Assembly (NCBI GenBank): GCA_038527485.1
Contig: JBCBFT010000023.1
Span: forward strand, 1 to 64,000
DNA length: 64,000 nt
Direction: 5' to 3'
Source: JALEFZ01 sp038527485
Lineage (GTDB): Bacteria > Bacteroidota > Bacteroidia > J057
In this document: positions 27,995-37,513 of the stretch, one piece after another
Numbering within the stretch: position 1 is the first letter of the stretch
How the letters are laid out: every line of letters starts with the position of its first letter
Position numbers and translations under genes: made by a program
Notes under the pieces: generated by a model
The model's database searches: none
What the model was told of the DNA's origin: nothing
The model's input: the letters and a program-made list of their open reading frames with translations, nothing else

Positions 27995-30900
27995 TTAGAA
28001 GTTAAACAGTATACCCAATCGGATACGACGAGGTACAGAGTAGTTATTTGGATTCTGCAAGCGGATATTATATAAGTCTACAAAAGCTACAGGATCAATC
28101 TGAGAAAGGATATCTTGCTCACCTAGGTCGCTCGCGAGGTAGCCATCGTCATCAGGCAAACCAGTAAAGCGATACACATTGATTACGTTCAATGTATTGA
28201 GTGCATTCAGCATCGTCACGTAGACATTGAAGTCGTAGAGATGAGATTTGCCCCCTCCCTCGAGTTGCTTTCCTCCCAACTGGAAGCTCTTATCCAATCG
28301 TAGGTCAATACGGAACTGCCAAGGCTTACGCGCTCCATTAGGAGATCCTTGTAGACGGTTAACAATGTTTACACCAGACTTTACAGAAGGTGTAGGTACC
28401 GAGTTCTTTGAATAAGGTGTACCTGAGCCGATCTGTCCGATCAGGTTCAGACCTGCATTACGGAATGGGTGGAACGTCTTCTCCCCAATCGTGATGCCAG
28501 GGCCAGGGCCTTTCGTGTAACGATAGTCAAGGTTGACAGATATACGGTGACGCTGGTCCGTATTGATCGGCTGTGGCGCACGCAATACCCCTACCCCTTC
28601 TAGGAAGTTGACAACCGCACGTGCAGAGGAGAAGGAAGAACCTGTCGCACTCGCAAACTGCAAGGTGTAAGCTCCTCTGAATCGAATGTTACGGAAACGA
28701 CGCAGATCAAAGTTGAATGAAAATCCTTTTACTGTACCGAAGTCCAGGTTGTCGTATGTATCATAAGAGAAAGGATAAGCATTGGCAAAGCGGCGGAAAC
28801 GGATCATGTTGCGCTGCTCACGGTAGAACGCTGACAGCGTCAAACCAATGTATTGTCCTACACGCTGCTTAAATCCTGCCTCATAATCTACTGTAATCTC
28901 AGGTCTCAAGTTGGGGCTATTCACTGTCGTAGTCGGACGGTTCTCTAGGAATACATAATCCTGAATCTGACCCGCAGCCAATGAGCTCGTTGCAGGTCCT
29001 AGCTGTCCTGGACGCTGTGCCAATACATCATAGTGAGCAAAGAATACCGCAACATCAGAGATAGGGAAGGAGAAAGAAATACGAGGCATCGCCGTAAGCT
29101 GTGGCTCATAATCTTTGAAAGAGTTTACACTTACTCTCTCTTCTACCGTAGCAGGAATCGGACGACCACCTGGCGAACGACTTGCAATGGTATTGGAAGA
29201 AACAGGATTCCCATTGGCATCAAACCAAGACTCTCCATTTCTGTAACCCAAGATCTCTGTAAAGTTTCCTTCGGGCGCATCTACATAAGGGACAAAATCA
29301 GACCCAATGCTCGCAGGCAAATCAAATGAATTGATATTCCCAATGTTTCCAGAAGCCAACTCTCCCGCTGAGTATGTAGGATACAAGCTGAAAGGATCTT
29401 CTAAGACAAACTGGTTGGCATCAAAACGGTCCACACGAACCCCCACGTTGAAGATGATGTCCTCAAGCTCGAACTTATCCTGGATAAATGCAGAGATGTA
29501 AGTAGGTGCAAAGGGGTTGACGGGACGGTTCGTCGTATCGGTGAAGAAACGATCCGTCGCCACGCGTTCTTGACGATCACCTGTAAACGTGTATCCATAG
29601 TAATCTACTGCACCAATTCCTCCATCAAGTAGCTCATCTGCATTGAACAATGAGAGAGACAACTGCTCAGGCGTAAGTCCATCAATGTTGATGAAGTCCA
29701 AGCCATCAGGATCTAGCCCTAGTTGCGTACGGAGGTTACGGTCAAATATCTTCTGCTCTCCTGTGTTGATACGGGGGATAACGATTGAGTCATTCCAGAC
29801 ACCTGCACTGTTGAGCAAATAGATATAGTCATCAGGATTATCTGAGAAATTTGAAATATGGAAGTTGGTGAAACGACGCATTTGTGACCACAAATTCGCT
29901 GCATTGATATTGTAGAAACGCTCCACACGCTGCTCAAATTCGAACCCTGCTTTGATGTTGTGTGTCTTAATCTCTGCTGTTGCTTGTGCCAACAAGCGGT
30001 ACTGATCAAACTCAAACTTTGTATACGAACGTGTCTGAGCACCCAAAGGACTAAACATAGAGTATATAGAACCTGATCCTCCACCATTGATGATTCCCTG
30101 ACGGAAAGCCAATTCATCCAAACCGTTGATCGAGTTTACCGTAGGATCTGTGAAGTTTCCAGAGAAGAAGGGGAAATTGACAATTCCTTCCTCTTCTACA
30201 ATGCGCAAAATCTCATTGTTATAGTTCGCATACACAGGCAGTCTTGTCTCGCTGTCGTCAAAACGCAAATTAGCCTGACGATCCCCCACACTCTGCCAAT
30301 AAGGGCTAGAAGAAACAGGATCATTTGGATCAAAATCTGTGTTTTGGATGAAGAAGAAAGGCTCAAAGTCAAAGTCAAACTTTCCTACATATCCATAGTC
30401 AAAGAAATTGTCTCTGAAAGTCTCATGCTCGAAGAAGCGAGAATAACGAGAGAAATCTGCTTGAACAGAGTAGTAAAGATTTCGGATTGAAGAGCCTTCA
30501 CTTCCTGGGAAGCTTTGCTGGAAGCGAGACCAGATTCGATAGTTATTTCCACGGAAGACTGCGTTTTGATCTGGTGAAAACAGGGTACTCGCGATGCCCC
30601 AGCGATCGTTTTGAATGGCTTCATAGTTACCACCCAGTTTTACCAAAATGTTATTGGTAGGTTGAAAATCAAAACGAACCAAACCACGACCTCTCAGTCC
30701 TTGGTTATTTTGCTTAGTAGGAATCGTCACGATGTCATTTCCACGAATGAAGTTGGCATTCGAACGGAAAGAGATGTTGTCATCGGATAGACGCACGGGA
30801 TTTTGTTCTAGTGAGTCCAGGAGTCCATCTCTCAAGCGATTGATCCCCAAAGCCGCAGGGTCTTGATCGCCATTGTACACAACCTCCCCACTCACGAAGA

Positions 30901-31717
30901 ATCCAAGTACAGATGTTTTATACTCTGTCTGTGTATTCTCGATGAAGGCTCGACGTGTCACCAAGGGACCACTCAAAGAGAAGGCACCTAGATTACGACC
31001 AAAATTGTCCAGATACTGGCTGGTCACAAGTTCAAGGTTGCCTGAAAACTCTGAAGAAGGGTTGGCTGTCGTGATACTAATCACACCACCCGTAAAGTCT
31101 CCATACTCAGCAGGTGTACCCCCCGTGATGACTTGAAGCTGCGAAATAGAGTTTTGCGGAAGAGAGGTCAGACCACGAATCTTCACACCATCTACATAAT
31201 AAGTAGTACTGGTGCTTCGGGCTCCCCGAATACTCAGGGCACCTCCTTCGTCACTTTGATAAACCCCTGCTGTAAGTGCAGCCAATGAGTTGATACTACG
31301 CGTACCTGCATTTACCACATCTGTACCCGTAATAGTAGACCCTACCGTAGGGTCACTACCAATAGGCTCTTCACCATAGATCGTAACCTCTTCCAAGGTA
31401 GTAGCTGTTATGGTGAGCGTTAGATTTCGTGTTTGACCATTAATGACAGGCACCTCATCAATGGATGCCTTTTTCTGAAGGTAACGTGCCTCCACACGGT
31501 AAGTACCTGGTGCTACGGGCTGGATACTAAATGTACCCTTTTCGTCAGTAGAGGCGCCATACTTAATTAGATCCCCAGAGTACACGATCACGCGTACGAA
31601 GGGGAGCGGCGCTCCGCTCTCATCCAGGACTTTCCCGGCGAGCTTCCCGTCTTGGGCCCAAGCACCTGTAATGGCCAAGACAAAGAGGCATGCAAGAATA
31701 CTTAATCTGTGTAGCAT
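27995..31717 (-). CDS. TonB-dependent receptor with carboxypeptidase-like N-terminal domain
   Basis: This 1240-residue outer-membrane receptor has a signal peptide (1-21), a carboxypeptidase regulatory-like Ig fold (about 24-110) and a plug domain (about 115-225, with YYVDGVKIRGLTSLPQ and GGTPAEYGDFTGGVISI). A long beta-barrel region ends with the typical terminal Phe (RIRLGILFNF). No SusD-like partner is present, so it is not a classic SusCD pair. Instead it is followed by a large exported protein and a PorV-like barrel, an arrangement I recall from Bacteroidota genomes. The substrate is unknown. Confidence 0.92.
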   Translation of the reverse strand: MLHRLSILACLFVLAITGAWAQDGKLAGKVLDESGAPLPFVRVIVYSGDLIKYGASTDEKGTFSIQPVAPGTYRVEARYLQKKASIDEVPVINGQTRNLTLTITATTLEEVTIYGEEPIGSDPTVGSTITGTDVVNAGTRSINSLAALTAGVYQSDEGGALSIRGARSTSTTYYVDGVKIRGLTSLPQNSISQLQVITGGTPAEYGDFTGGVISITTANPSSEFSGNLELVTSQYLDNFGRNLGAFSLSGPLVTRRAFIENTQTEYKTSVLGFFVSGEVVYNGDQDPAALGINRLRDGLLDSLEQNPVRLSDDNISFRSNANFIRGNDIVTIPTKQNNQGLRGRGLVRFDFQPTNNILVKLGGNYEAIQNDRWGIASTLFSPDQNAVFRGNNYRIWSRFQQSFPGSEGSSIRNLYYSVQADFSRYSRFFEHETFRDNFFDYGYVGKFDFDFEPFFFIQNTDFDPNDPVSSSPYWQSVGDRQANLRFDDSETRLPVYANYNNEILRIVEEEGIVNFPFFSGNFTDPTVNSINGLDELAFRQGIINGGGSGSIYSMFSPLGAQTRSYTKFEFDQYRLLAQATAEIKTHNIKAGFEFEQRVERFYNINAANLWSQMRRFTNFHISNFSDNPDDYIYLLNSAGVWNDSIVIPRINTGEQKIFDRNLRTQLGLDPDGLDFINIDGLTPEQLSLSLFNADELLDGGIGAVDYYGYTFTGDRQERVATDRFFTDTTNRPVNPFAPTYISAFIQDKFELEDIIFNVGVRVDRFDANQFVLEDPFSLYPTYSAGELASGNIGNINSFDLPASIGSDFVPYVDAPEGNFTEILGYRNGESWFDANGNPVSSNTIASRSPGGRPIPATVEERVSVNSFKDYEPQLTAMPRISFSFPISDVAVFFAHYDVLAQRPGQLGPATSSLAAGQIQDYVFLENRPTTTVNSPNLRPEITVDYEAGFKQRVGQYIGLTLSAFYREQRNMIRFRRFANAYPFSYDTYDNLDFGTVKGFSFNFDLRRFRNIRFRGAYTLQFASATGSSFSSARAVVNFLEGVGVLRAPQPINTDQRHRISVNLDYRYTKGPGPGITIGEKTFHPFRNAGLNLIGQIGSGTPYSKNSVPTPSVKSGVNIVNRLQGSPNGARKPWQFRIDLRLDKSFQLGGKQLEGGGKSHLYDFNVYVTMLNALNTLNVINVYRFTGLPDDDGYLASDLGEQDILSQIDPVAFVDLYNIRLQNPNNYSVPRRIRLGILFNF

Positions 31718-31989
31718 ATGTTCAATAGGCTCTAGTTTTTAATCCAAGTATCCGAAGTAATAAAGGATAAATTAGTACATGTAAGCTTACAAATCCAAAT
31801 TCGCCATTCAGAAATATCTCTAACCCTGATCTAATGCGAGAGCGGGTTCTTAGAAAGGAAAATTCCGACCTATATCTGTATGTATTCCAAAAATTAGGTC
31901 TAACAAAGGGTAATGCCTATTGAAGAAATCAGGCTGGATTACACATTTTTCTTAATTTAAAGTTCTGAATATACATACCTTCCCCTAGG

Positions 31990-33441
31990 ATGAAGCTGAT
32001 ATACGACATTTTTCAAAAGCTTAAGAAGCAAGAAATCAGGCAGATACGACACCAGATCAATCATGCAACCTTCGAATACGAGAAGGTGGGCAAACTCTTT
32101 GAACTGGTTACACGCTATCCGCAAAAGGAAGAAGCCTTTTACTCCCAAAAGCTTTATGGTAGAGATCCTGACAATACCTTTCGCGTGACCAAGTCTCGCC
32201 TTAAGCGTATGCTCGAAAATTCTTTGCTACATGATAAAAGCCTGACAGGATATTCTTCTCCTGCGATCAATGCACGCCTACAAACCCGCAAAAAACTGCT
32301 ACAGGGAGAGATTCTCCTCGGTAGAGGCGCATATGAGGCCAGTCGCAACCTCCTGCTGCAAACGATCTCCGCAGCCAAGAAGTATGACTTACAGGAAGAA
32401 ATTTTGCAAGCAGAAATGCTACTTTATAGACACACCAGCATCACAAGCTCCGTCAGAGATTATCAAAAACAGACACAATCTCTGTTGCATCTCAATCAAC
32501 AGATGGTCTTGATCAACGAAGCACTGATTCTCCATCTGTACATCACCAACCTTCTCCTCCACAAAGTCATTAAGCGACCTGAGTTACAAGATGTGCGGGA
32601 AAAAATTGATCGCATTGCGGAGATTTCGCAAGAGACATCGCACCCTCGTGTCTTATATGTTTACTACTTATCCGAAAATTACTACCATCAAGTCACCACG
32701 GAGTATGCCAAAGCCATTGAATTTTGTCATAAGCTCCTCGAATTGATGAGTGAGGCTCCCTCTCAGCACTCGCAGCAGCGGGAGACAGCAGCCTATGTCC
32801 AACTTGCCAAGGTATCCATACAGACAGGAGACGAACCTACAGCTAGACAATATATCGACCTGATACTGGAAAGATATTCTCCCAAGGAGATCAACTACCT
32901 CATGGGGCTAGAACTGGCTTTCAAACTGGAATTTTATCGAGAGCAATACGAAGCTGCCCAAGAAATTATCGATCGTGCCTTTGTACATCCACAATTCAAC
33001 TCTGCAGGATTGATTAGCCCTAAATGGCACTACTTTCACTCATGTCTATTGTTTAAAAGAGAAAAGTATAAGGAAGCTTATCGTGCCCTCGATTACACGA
33101 CGCCCCTTTTGGCAGATAAATTTGGGCACAACATCACCATCCGACTCTTGGAGATCATGATTCTGTACAATTTGCAGCATTTAGACATCATGGAAACCAA
33201 GATTCTCAACATCCGACAGTTCATCAAACGGACCCATCAAGGTGAAGAAATTTTCCGTCCATTGACACTCATCAAAATCTTGATGAAGTGGTATAGACAC
33301 AATTATAATTTTGGAGAAACGGTGATAGACAGTAAGGTGGAATTTGATGCACTAGAAGATTACCACAACCTTTTTCCATTTGATACTTCAGACTTTGAAT
33401 TGATTCGACTTGAAAAGTGGCTTTTGGCGCATTTGACTTAA
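31990..33441 (+). CDS. Helical-repeat (TPR-like) hypothetical protein
   Basis: This 483-residue soluble protein has no signal peptide or membrane helix. It is almost entirely helical, with repeated pairs such as YYLSENYYHQVTTEYAKAIEFCHKLL and KREKYKEAYRALDYTTPLL that fit degenerate tetratricopeptide repeats (about 220-400). The N-terminal 80 residues are basic, with YGRDPDNTFRVTKSRLKRMLENSL, a pattern I associate with uncharacterised Bacteroidota proteins. It diverges from the TonB receptor gene across a 272-base gap and probably has its own promoter there. No enzymatic motif is visible. Confidence 0.8.
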   Translation: MKLIYDIFQKLKKQEIRQIRHQINHATFEYEKVGKLFELVTRYPQKEEAFYSQKLYGRDPDNTFRVTKSRLKRMLENSLLHDKSLTGYSSPAINARLQTRKKLLQGEILLGRGAYEASRNLLLQTISAAKKYDLQEEILQAEMLLYRHTSITSSVRDYQKQTQSLLHLNQQMVLINEALILHLYITNLLLHKVIKRPELQDVREKIDRIAEISQETSHPRVLYVYYLSENYYHQVTTEYAKAIEFCHKLLELMSEAPSQHSQQRETAAYVQLAKVSIQTGDEPTARQYIDLILERYSPKEINYLMGLELAFKLEFYREQYEAAQEIIDRAFVHPQFNSAGLISPKWHYFHSCLLFKREKYKEAYRALDYTTPLLADKFGHNITIRLLEIMILYNLQHLDIMETKILNIRQFIKRTHQGEEIFRPLTLIKILMKWYRHNYNFGETVIDSKVEFDALEDYHNLFPFDTSDFELIRLEKWLLAHLT

Positions 33442-33475
33442 ACAGACAGCTAACATGGGAGTATGCATCATATAC

Positions 33476-33593
33476 TTTGAGCATGAGAATAAATTCCACA
33501 TACTTTAGGACAAGGAATCAGCTCCGAACCCTGAAAGGGTAGCATTCTGTAATGCTGATGGTTTCAATCCTAGGCTACAGGACCATTTTCTTT
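33476..33593. repeat. Interspersed intergenic repeat, copy A
   Basis: This roughly 118-bp element begins TTTGAGCATGAGAATAAA and contains CCACAT, the small palindrome ACCCTGAAAGGGT, ATTCTGTA, ATGGTTTCAA and AGGACC.TTTTC. The same blocks in the same order occur at 46072-46223. It starts 35 bases after the stop codon of a plus-strand gene. Confidence 0.75.
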
Positions 33594-33644
33594 ATGAGAT
33601 GGCTTCTTTCTGTCTTTCTTCCTGCGGTATCAAGAATTAGACAT

Positions 33645-33670
33645 AAAAAAAGGAAGGCCACTGCCTTCCT
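33645..33670 (-). terminator. Rho-independent terminator for the small gene at 33777-34001
   Basis: A perfect stem AGGAAGGC/GCCTTCCT with a 4-base loop is followed on the minus strand by seven T. It is oriented to end transcription of the small minus-strand gene. Confidence 0.85.
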
Positions 33671-33776
33671 ATCATCTTTTTGCACATAACTTAATGCCTC
33701 TTTTGAATGAGATTTATGTTCTATGAAATAACTTACTTCTCTTGCAGGTCATTTTTTCACATAAATCAATGGACGT

Positions 33777-34001
33777 TTATAACTCCACTCTGAAATGCGT
33801 ATCATCTACAGCGATGATATGATTTCGGCTTCTATGAGGGATTTTCATTTGATGCAATGGAGGAATCTCAGAAGGACCAGGGGCCACTTGAGTGGTAATC
33901 GTTGTAGGAGCTTGACGCTGCTGTGTTTGGTGGTCAAGCTGAGCTTGATCGCTTATATCTAGACCAAACAGCCAGATGAAAAGTGCAATTATAAAGTCCA
34001 T
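33777..34001 (-). CDS. Small single-helix membrane protein, hypothetical
   Basis: The frame encodes 74 residues. The first 15 are a hydrophobic segment (MDFIIALFIWLFGLD) that could be a membrane anchor. The rest is polar and rich in Gln, Thr and Pro (QTQQRQAPTTITTQ). No family is recognised. Support comes from the isolated position with free sequence on both sides and from the strong minus-strand terminator about 105 bases downstream, which has no other gene to serve. Confidence 0.5.
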   Translation of the reverse strand: MDFIIALFIWLFGLDISDQAQLDHQTQQRQAPTTITTQVAPGPSEIPPLHQMKIPHRSRNHIIAVDDTHFRVEL

Positions 34002-34328
34002 AGTCTAAATCGCAGTTAGAGGTCTGTTTAAGGGAATATCTGAATTTAAATGAACAAAAATATAAACACTACTACAGATATAACTTGAATTACACAAGAT
34101 TGGTGGCCAATATACATATAAAAATCAAATAATTAATTGATTATCAGATAAAAAAACTTATCACCCCATTACATTTAATGAACATAAATCTTATGTTAAA
34201 AAAGTCCTTGAAACACAATGGGGAAAGTTATAGGCTACCCGTATCTTTTTTATAATTTTAAAGTCAAAAGAAAATACTTCTTGCTAAAAAGGAGAGATGT
34301 CATATTTCATCAGACAAAAACAAACCCT
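34002..34328. other. 327-bp AT-rich divergent intergenic region
   Basis: This very AT-rich stretch lies between the small minus-strand gene and the M48 protease gene and should hold both promoters. The plus frame is open from 34218, but the 37 extra residues it would add to the protease lie before its lipoprotein signal, so I treat them as untranslated leader. I see no RNA gene. Confidence 0.5.
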
Positions 34329-35171
34329 ATGAACTGGAAAAATCTTGCCCTGACATTGATCGTGGGGCTCCTTCTTTCGGCATGTGCCAAAGTACCCTTT
34401 ACGGGACGTAAGCAAACCAAGGCAATCCCTGTGGCCCAAATCAACCAAATGAGTTTTGCAGAGTACGATACCTTCATCAAAGGAAATCCTACGGTAAACT
34501 CAGGACCTGAAGTCGAGATGGTCAGGCGCGTAGGCAGCAGACTCGTCCAAGCAATGGAAAAGTATTACAGAGCAGAGGGCTTAGCAGCCAAATTACTAGA
34601 ATTCAACTGGGAGTTCAATGTCGTGAAGGATGACCAAACACCCAATGCCTTTTGTATGCCAGGCGGAAAGGTCGTTATCTATACAGGTATTATGCCGATC
34701 ACAAAGGACGAAGATGGCTTGGCCGTCGTCATGGGACACGAGATTGCCCATGCCATCGCCCATCATGGCAACGAGCGCATGACGCAGGCTTTGGGCCTAC
34801 AAACGGCCCTCTCAGGTGTGGATGCCTTCCTCTCTTACCGCTCAGGACAAAGTGAGACACCTGAACAAGCTCAGCAACGCCAACTGACTCATCAAGTCTT
34901 CATGCAAGCAGCTGGCGTAGGCGCGCAGGTAGGCGTGATCCTTCCCTTTAGCCGTAAACACGAATCCGAAGCGGATAAAATCGGGCTGTACCTGATGGCG
35001 ATCGCGGGCTATAATCTAAATGCTGCCGCTCCTTTTTGGGAAAGAATGCAAGCAGCTGGAGGATCCAGCGTACCTGAATTTATGAGTACGCACCCCTCGC
35101 CAGAGACACGCGCCCAGAATCTCACTACATGGATTCCCGAAGCGCGCGAGCTAGCCAAGAAATACCAGTAA
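34329..35171 (+). CDS. M48 family zinc metalloprotease lipoprotein
   Basis: This 280-residue protease carries a lipoprotein signal with lipobox LLSAC (Cys19) and should be anchored in the envelope. The zinc site is HEIAHAIAHH (His137, Glu138, His141) with the third ligand in HESEADKIG (Glu212). The PNAFCMPGGKVVIYTGI segment is typical of the M48B/BepA-like and Oma1-like group, which degrade misfolded outer-membrane proteins. The upstream Met at 34218 would put 37 mostly basic residues before the lipoprotein signal, so the Met at 34329 is chosen. It is followed by its own terminator. Confidence 0.93.
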   Translation: MNWKNLALTLIVGLLLSACAKVPFTGRKQTKAIPVAQINQMSFAEYDTFIKGNPTVNSGPEVEMVRRVGSRLVQAMEKYYRAEGLAAKLLEFNWEFNVVKDDQTPNAFCMPGGKVVIYTGIMPITKDEDGLAVVMGHEIAHAIAHHGNERMTQALGLQTALSGVDAFLSYRSGQSETPEQAQQRQLTHQVFMQAAGVGAQVGVILPFSRKHESEADKIGLYLMAIAGYNLNAAAPFWERMQAAGGSSVPEFMSTHPSPETRAQNLTTWIPEARELAKKYQ

Positions 35172-35239
35172 GTACGATAGGGGCAAAGAATTAGTAGGAG
35201 CCCAATCGACCATCTTGGCAGATTTCACGATCCAGACAC

Positions 35240-35279
35240 GAGGACAAAGGAAGTTTCGCTTCGCTTGTCCTCCATTTTT
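35240..35279 (+). terminator. Terminator after the M48 protease gene
   Basis: A perfect 8-bp stem GAGGACAA/TTGTCCTC (35240-35247 with 35265-35272) and a loop holding a small GAAG/CTTC pair are followed by CATTTTT. It lies about 70 bases past the stop codon. Confidence 0.75.
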
Positions 35280-35406
35280 ATAAAGAAGTAGGGAAAAACA
35301 GTTGAGACGTAGGTTCTGTGTATACCTTTGTCAGAAGAATCCGTATCTTCCATCAGAAAGAATCACAGTCGTCATCTTTCAGTTATTATTATAGAAAACC
35401 TCGTTC

Positions 35407-37068
35407 ATGAAAAGAAGGTTGATAATTTGGGCAGGGATATGCCTGAGCATTGCAGGTTTGGGTTTTATCACCCGTACAGCTGATCGATACTTTGAAATCT
35501 CCAAGAACATGGAAATTTTTGGAGAACTTTTCTGGAAAGTTAATCAGGAGTATACGGATGAAACGAGTCCTACGGACCTGATGCGTACAGGTATCGATGC
35601 GATGTTGGGTAGTCTAGATCCCTACACCAATTATTATAGTGAAAGTCAGATTGAGTACTCTCGCTTGATCCAGTCGGGACAATACAGCGGAATCGGCGCC
35701 GAGCTCGATAAAAAAGGTCTAGGCATCATCTTTTCTGAACTTGTTGCCAATGGACCTGCAGATGAGGCAGGCCTGCGAGTGGGTGATCGCTTGTTACAGA
35801 TAGATGAAGTCCAGATAGATTCTTCTCTCAATATCGATCAGGCCCGAAGCCTACTCCTAGGGGAAGAAGGATCGCGTATGGCCATTCGAATTGCGCGTGC
35901 TAATCAAACACTGACCTTGAATATCCAGCGTGGGGGTACAGAATCTCAACAGGAGAATGTGCCTTATCACGGCATGGTCAATGATTCTATAGGCTATATC
36001 CTACAGACAGGCTTCACCAGAAGTGCGGCCAGCGAGGTGGCAAAGGCGCTACAAGCGTTGATGGATACGCAGGAACTCAAGGGGCTTATTCTGGATCTTA
36101 GAAGCAATCCTGGGGGGCTTCTCGATCAAGCAGTGGCCATTTGCAACCTCTTCGTACCCCAAGGAGAACTGATTGTAGAAATGAGAGGAAGATCTGAAGG
36201 AACGCAAAATAAGTTTCGTACCCTCTTCCCTCCCCTAGCACTCGACTTGCCTCTAGCAGTCATCGTCAATGGGAGCAGTGCGAGTGCCTCCGAAATCGTC
36301 GCGGGAGGCATACAGGATCTTGATAGAGGCATCATTGTGGGCCAGAAAAGCTTCGGCAAGGGACTTGTTCAAAATGTCAAACGGATCGATCCCTACAACA
36401 TCCAAATGAAGATCACAGTGGCCAAGTACTACACGCCTAGTGGACGATGTATCCAAGCCATCGATTACAGCAGACGAAAGGAAGATGGAAGTGTAGACAG
36501 GGTAGCCGATTCGCTAATTCAAGAGTTTTCGACACGCAATGGTAGGTCCGTTTTTGACGGAGAAGGGGTAGATCCAGATATCCTGGTGGACAAGCCTCCT
36601 TATCAACCTGTCACCCAGGCGCTGCTTAAGCAGAAACTCATCTTCGATTTCACGACCCAATTTACGGAGACGAATGAAGAGATTGCTCCACCAAGAGTTT
36701 TCAATGTCTCGGATGATATTTATCAGCAATTTGTTGCGTTTGTAAAGGATCAAGGATTCACTTTCTCGACCGAGTCTGAGGCGCAACTAGTCAAGCTTCA
36801 GGATCAAACGCAAGAGGAAGGATATGATGAAATGTTAGCCGCCCGTATAGCCAACATTCAAAAGCAAATAGGCCAACAAAAAGCAGAGGATCTACTGACG
36901 CATCAAGACGAAATCCGAGCCCTTTTGCGCAAAGAAATCATCAATCGCTTCTATTATAAGCAGGGTGTCATCGAATCTAGTTTTACCTACGACCCAGATA
37001 TCCTAGCTGCTGTAGACATTTTACAGGAGCGAGAGAATTATAAAAAAACCTTACAAACGGAGAAATAA
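35407..37068 (+). CDS. S41 family C-terminal processing peptidase
   Basis: This 553-residue periplasmic serine protease has an N-terminal membrane or signal segment (about 5-22). A PDZ domain follows (about 85-175, with GIGAEL and PADEAGLRVGDRLLQID), then the S41 catalytic domain with LRSNPGGLLDQAV. By comparison with E. coli Tsp, the catalytic pair is Ser293 (in SSASASE) and Lys318 (in KSFGKG), with Asp304. A helical C-terminal extension of about 150 residues (400-553) is typical of Bacteroidota homologues. It is probably involved in processing exported proteins. Confidence 0.95.
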   Translation: MKRRLIIWAGICLSIAGLGFITRTADRYFEISKNMEIFGELFWKVNQEYTDETSPTDLMRTGIDAMLGSLDPYTNYYSESQIEYSRLIQSGQYSGIGAELDKKGLGIIFSELVANGPADEAGLRVGDRLLQIDEVQIDSSLNIDQARSLLLGEEGSRMAIRIARANQTLTLNIQRGGTESQQENVPYHGMVNDSIGYILQTGFTRSAASEVAKALQALMDTQELKGLILDLRSNPGGLLDQAVAICNLFVPQGELIVEMRGRSEGTQNKFRTLFPPLALDLPLAVIVNGSSASASEIVAGGIQDLDRGIIVGQKSFGKGLVQNVKRIDPYNIQMKITVAKYYTPSGRCIQAIDYSRRKEDGSVDRVADSLIQEFSTRNGRSVFDGEGVDPDILVDKPPYQPVTQALLKQKLIFDFTTQFTETNEEIAPPRVFNVSDDIYQQFVAFVKDQGFTFSTESEAQLVKLQDQTQEEGYDEMLAARIANIQKQIGQQKAEDLLTHQDEIRALLRKEIINRFYYKQGVIESSFTYDPDILAAVDILQERENYKKTLQTEK

Positions 37069-37154
37069 ACCCCTGAATATATGGGTGATAGACTGGCATT
37101 TATGATAAACATTTCTTATATTAAGACATAAGATCCAGAATATATAATATTTTA

Positions 37155-37188
37155 TTTGGGTAATGTAGCCTGTTGCCTAAAATATTTG
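37155..37188 (+). promoter_or_regulatory. Possible Bacteroidota-type promoter
   Basis: TTTG at 37155-37158 and AATATTTG at 37181-37188 resemble the -33 (TTTG) and -7 (TAnnTTTG) elements, with a spacer of 22 bases. It lies 41 bases upstream of the small gene at 37229. The -7 box has one mismatch, so support is weak. Confidence 0.3.
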
Positions 37189-37228
37189 GGTCATATTAAG
37201 TTATGTTTACTCTCAAACCTATACACCT

Positions 37229-37390
37229 ATGCCTATTCAAATGATTGTTGCTATTTGTATCGGCGTACTCGCAATGGCAGGAGCGATCTTTGTTATCTCC
37301 GATGTACGTGCCTACAACCGCCGTAAAGATGAATTCTCTGAAAGAAGAAACCAAGGCGTTTCTCTGAGCCAAGAGCAAGAAATTGCCTAA
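37229..37390 (+). CDS. Small 53-residue single-pass membrane protein
   Basis: The frame from ATG 37229 to TAA 37388-37390 begins MPIQMIVAICIGVLAMAG. It has one hydrophobic helix (about 4-24) followed by a basic stretch (VRAYNRRKDEFSERR) and a Gln/Glu-rich tail, giving a cytoplasmic C-terminus by the positive-inside rule. It is flanked by a possible promoter and a very strong terminator, so it looks like an independent gene. No family is recognised. Confidence 0.65.
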   Translation: MPIQMIVAICIGVLAMAGAIFVISDVRAYNRRKDEFSERRNQGVSLSQEQEIA

Positions 37391-37440
37391 CACCGTTTTC
37401 CCCAAAAGACTACTGCGTACCGTCAAAAAATTTAGCCAAA

Positions 37441-37476
37441 AGACGGAAGGTCCTCTACTACCTTCCGTCTTTTTTG
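37441..37476 (+). terminator. Strong rho-independent terminator
   Basis: A perfect 10-bp stem AGACGGAAGG/CCTTCCGTCT with a 10-base loop is followed by six T. It lies about 50 bases after the small membrane protein gene. Confidence 0.92.
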
Positions 37477-37513
37477 GGTTGTAGATCTCCCCATCAATCC
37501 CGAATATTGGGAC

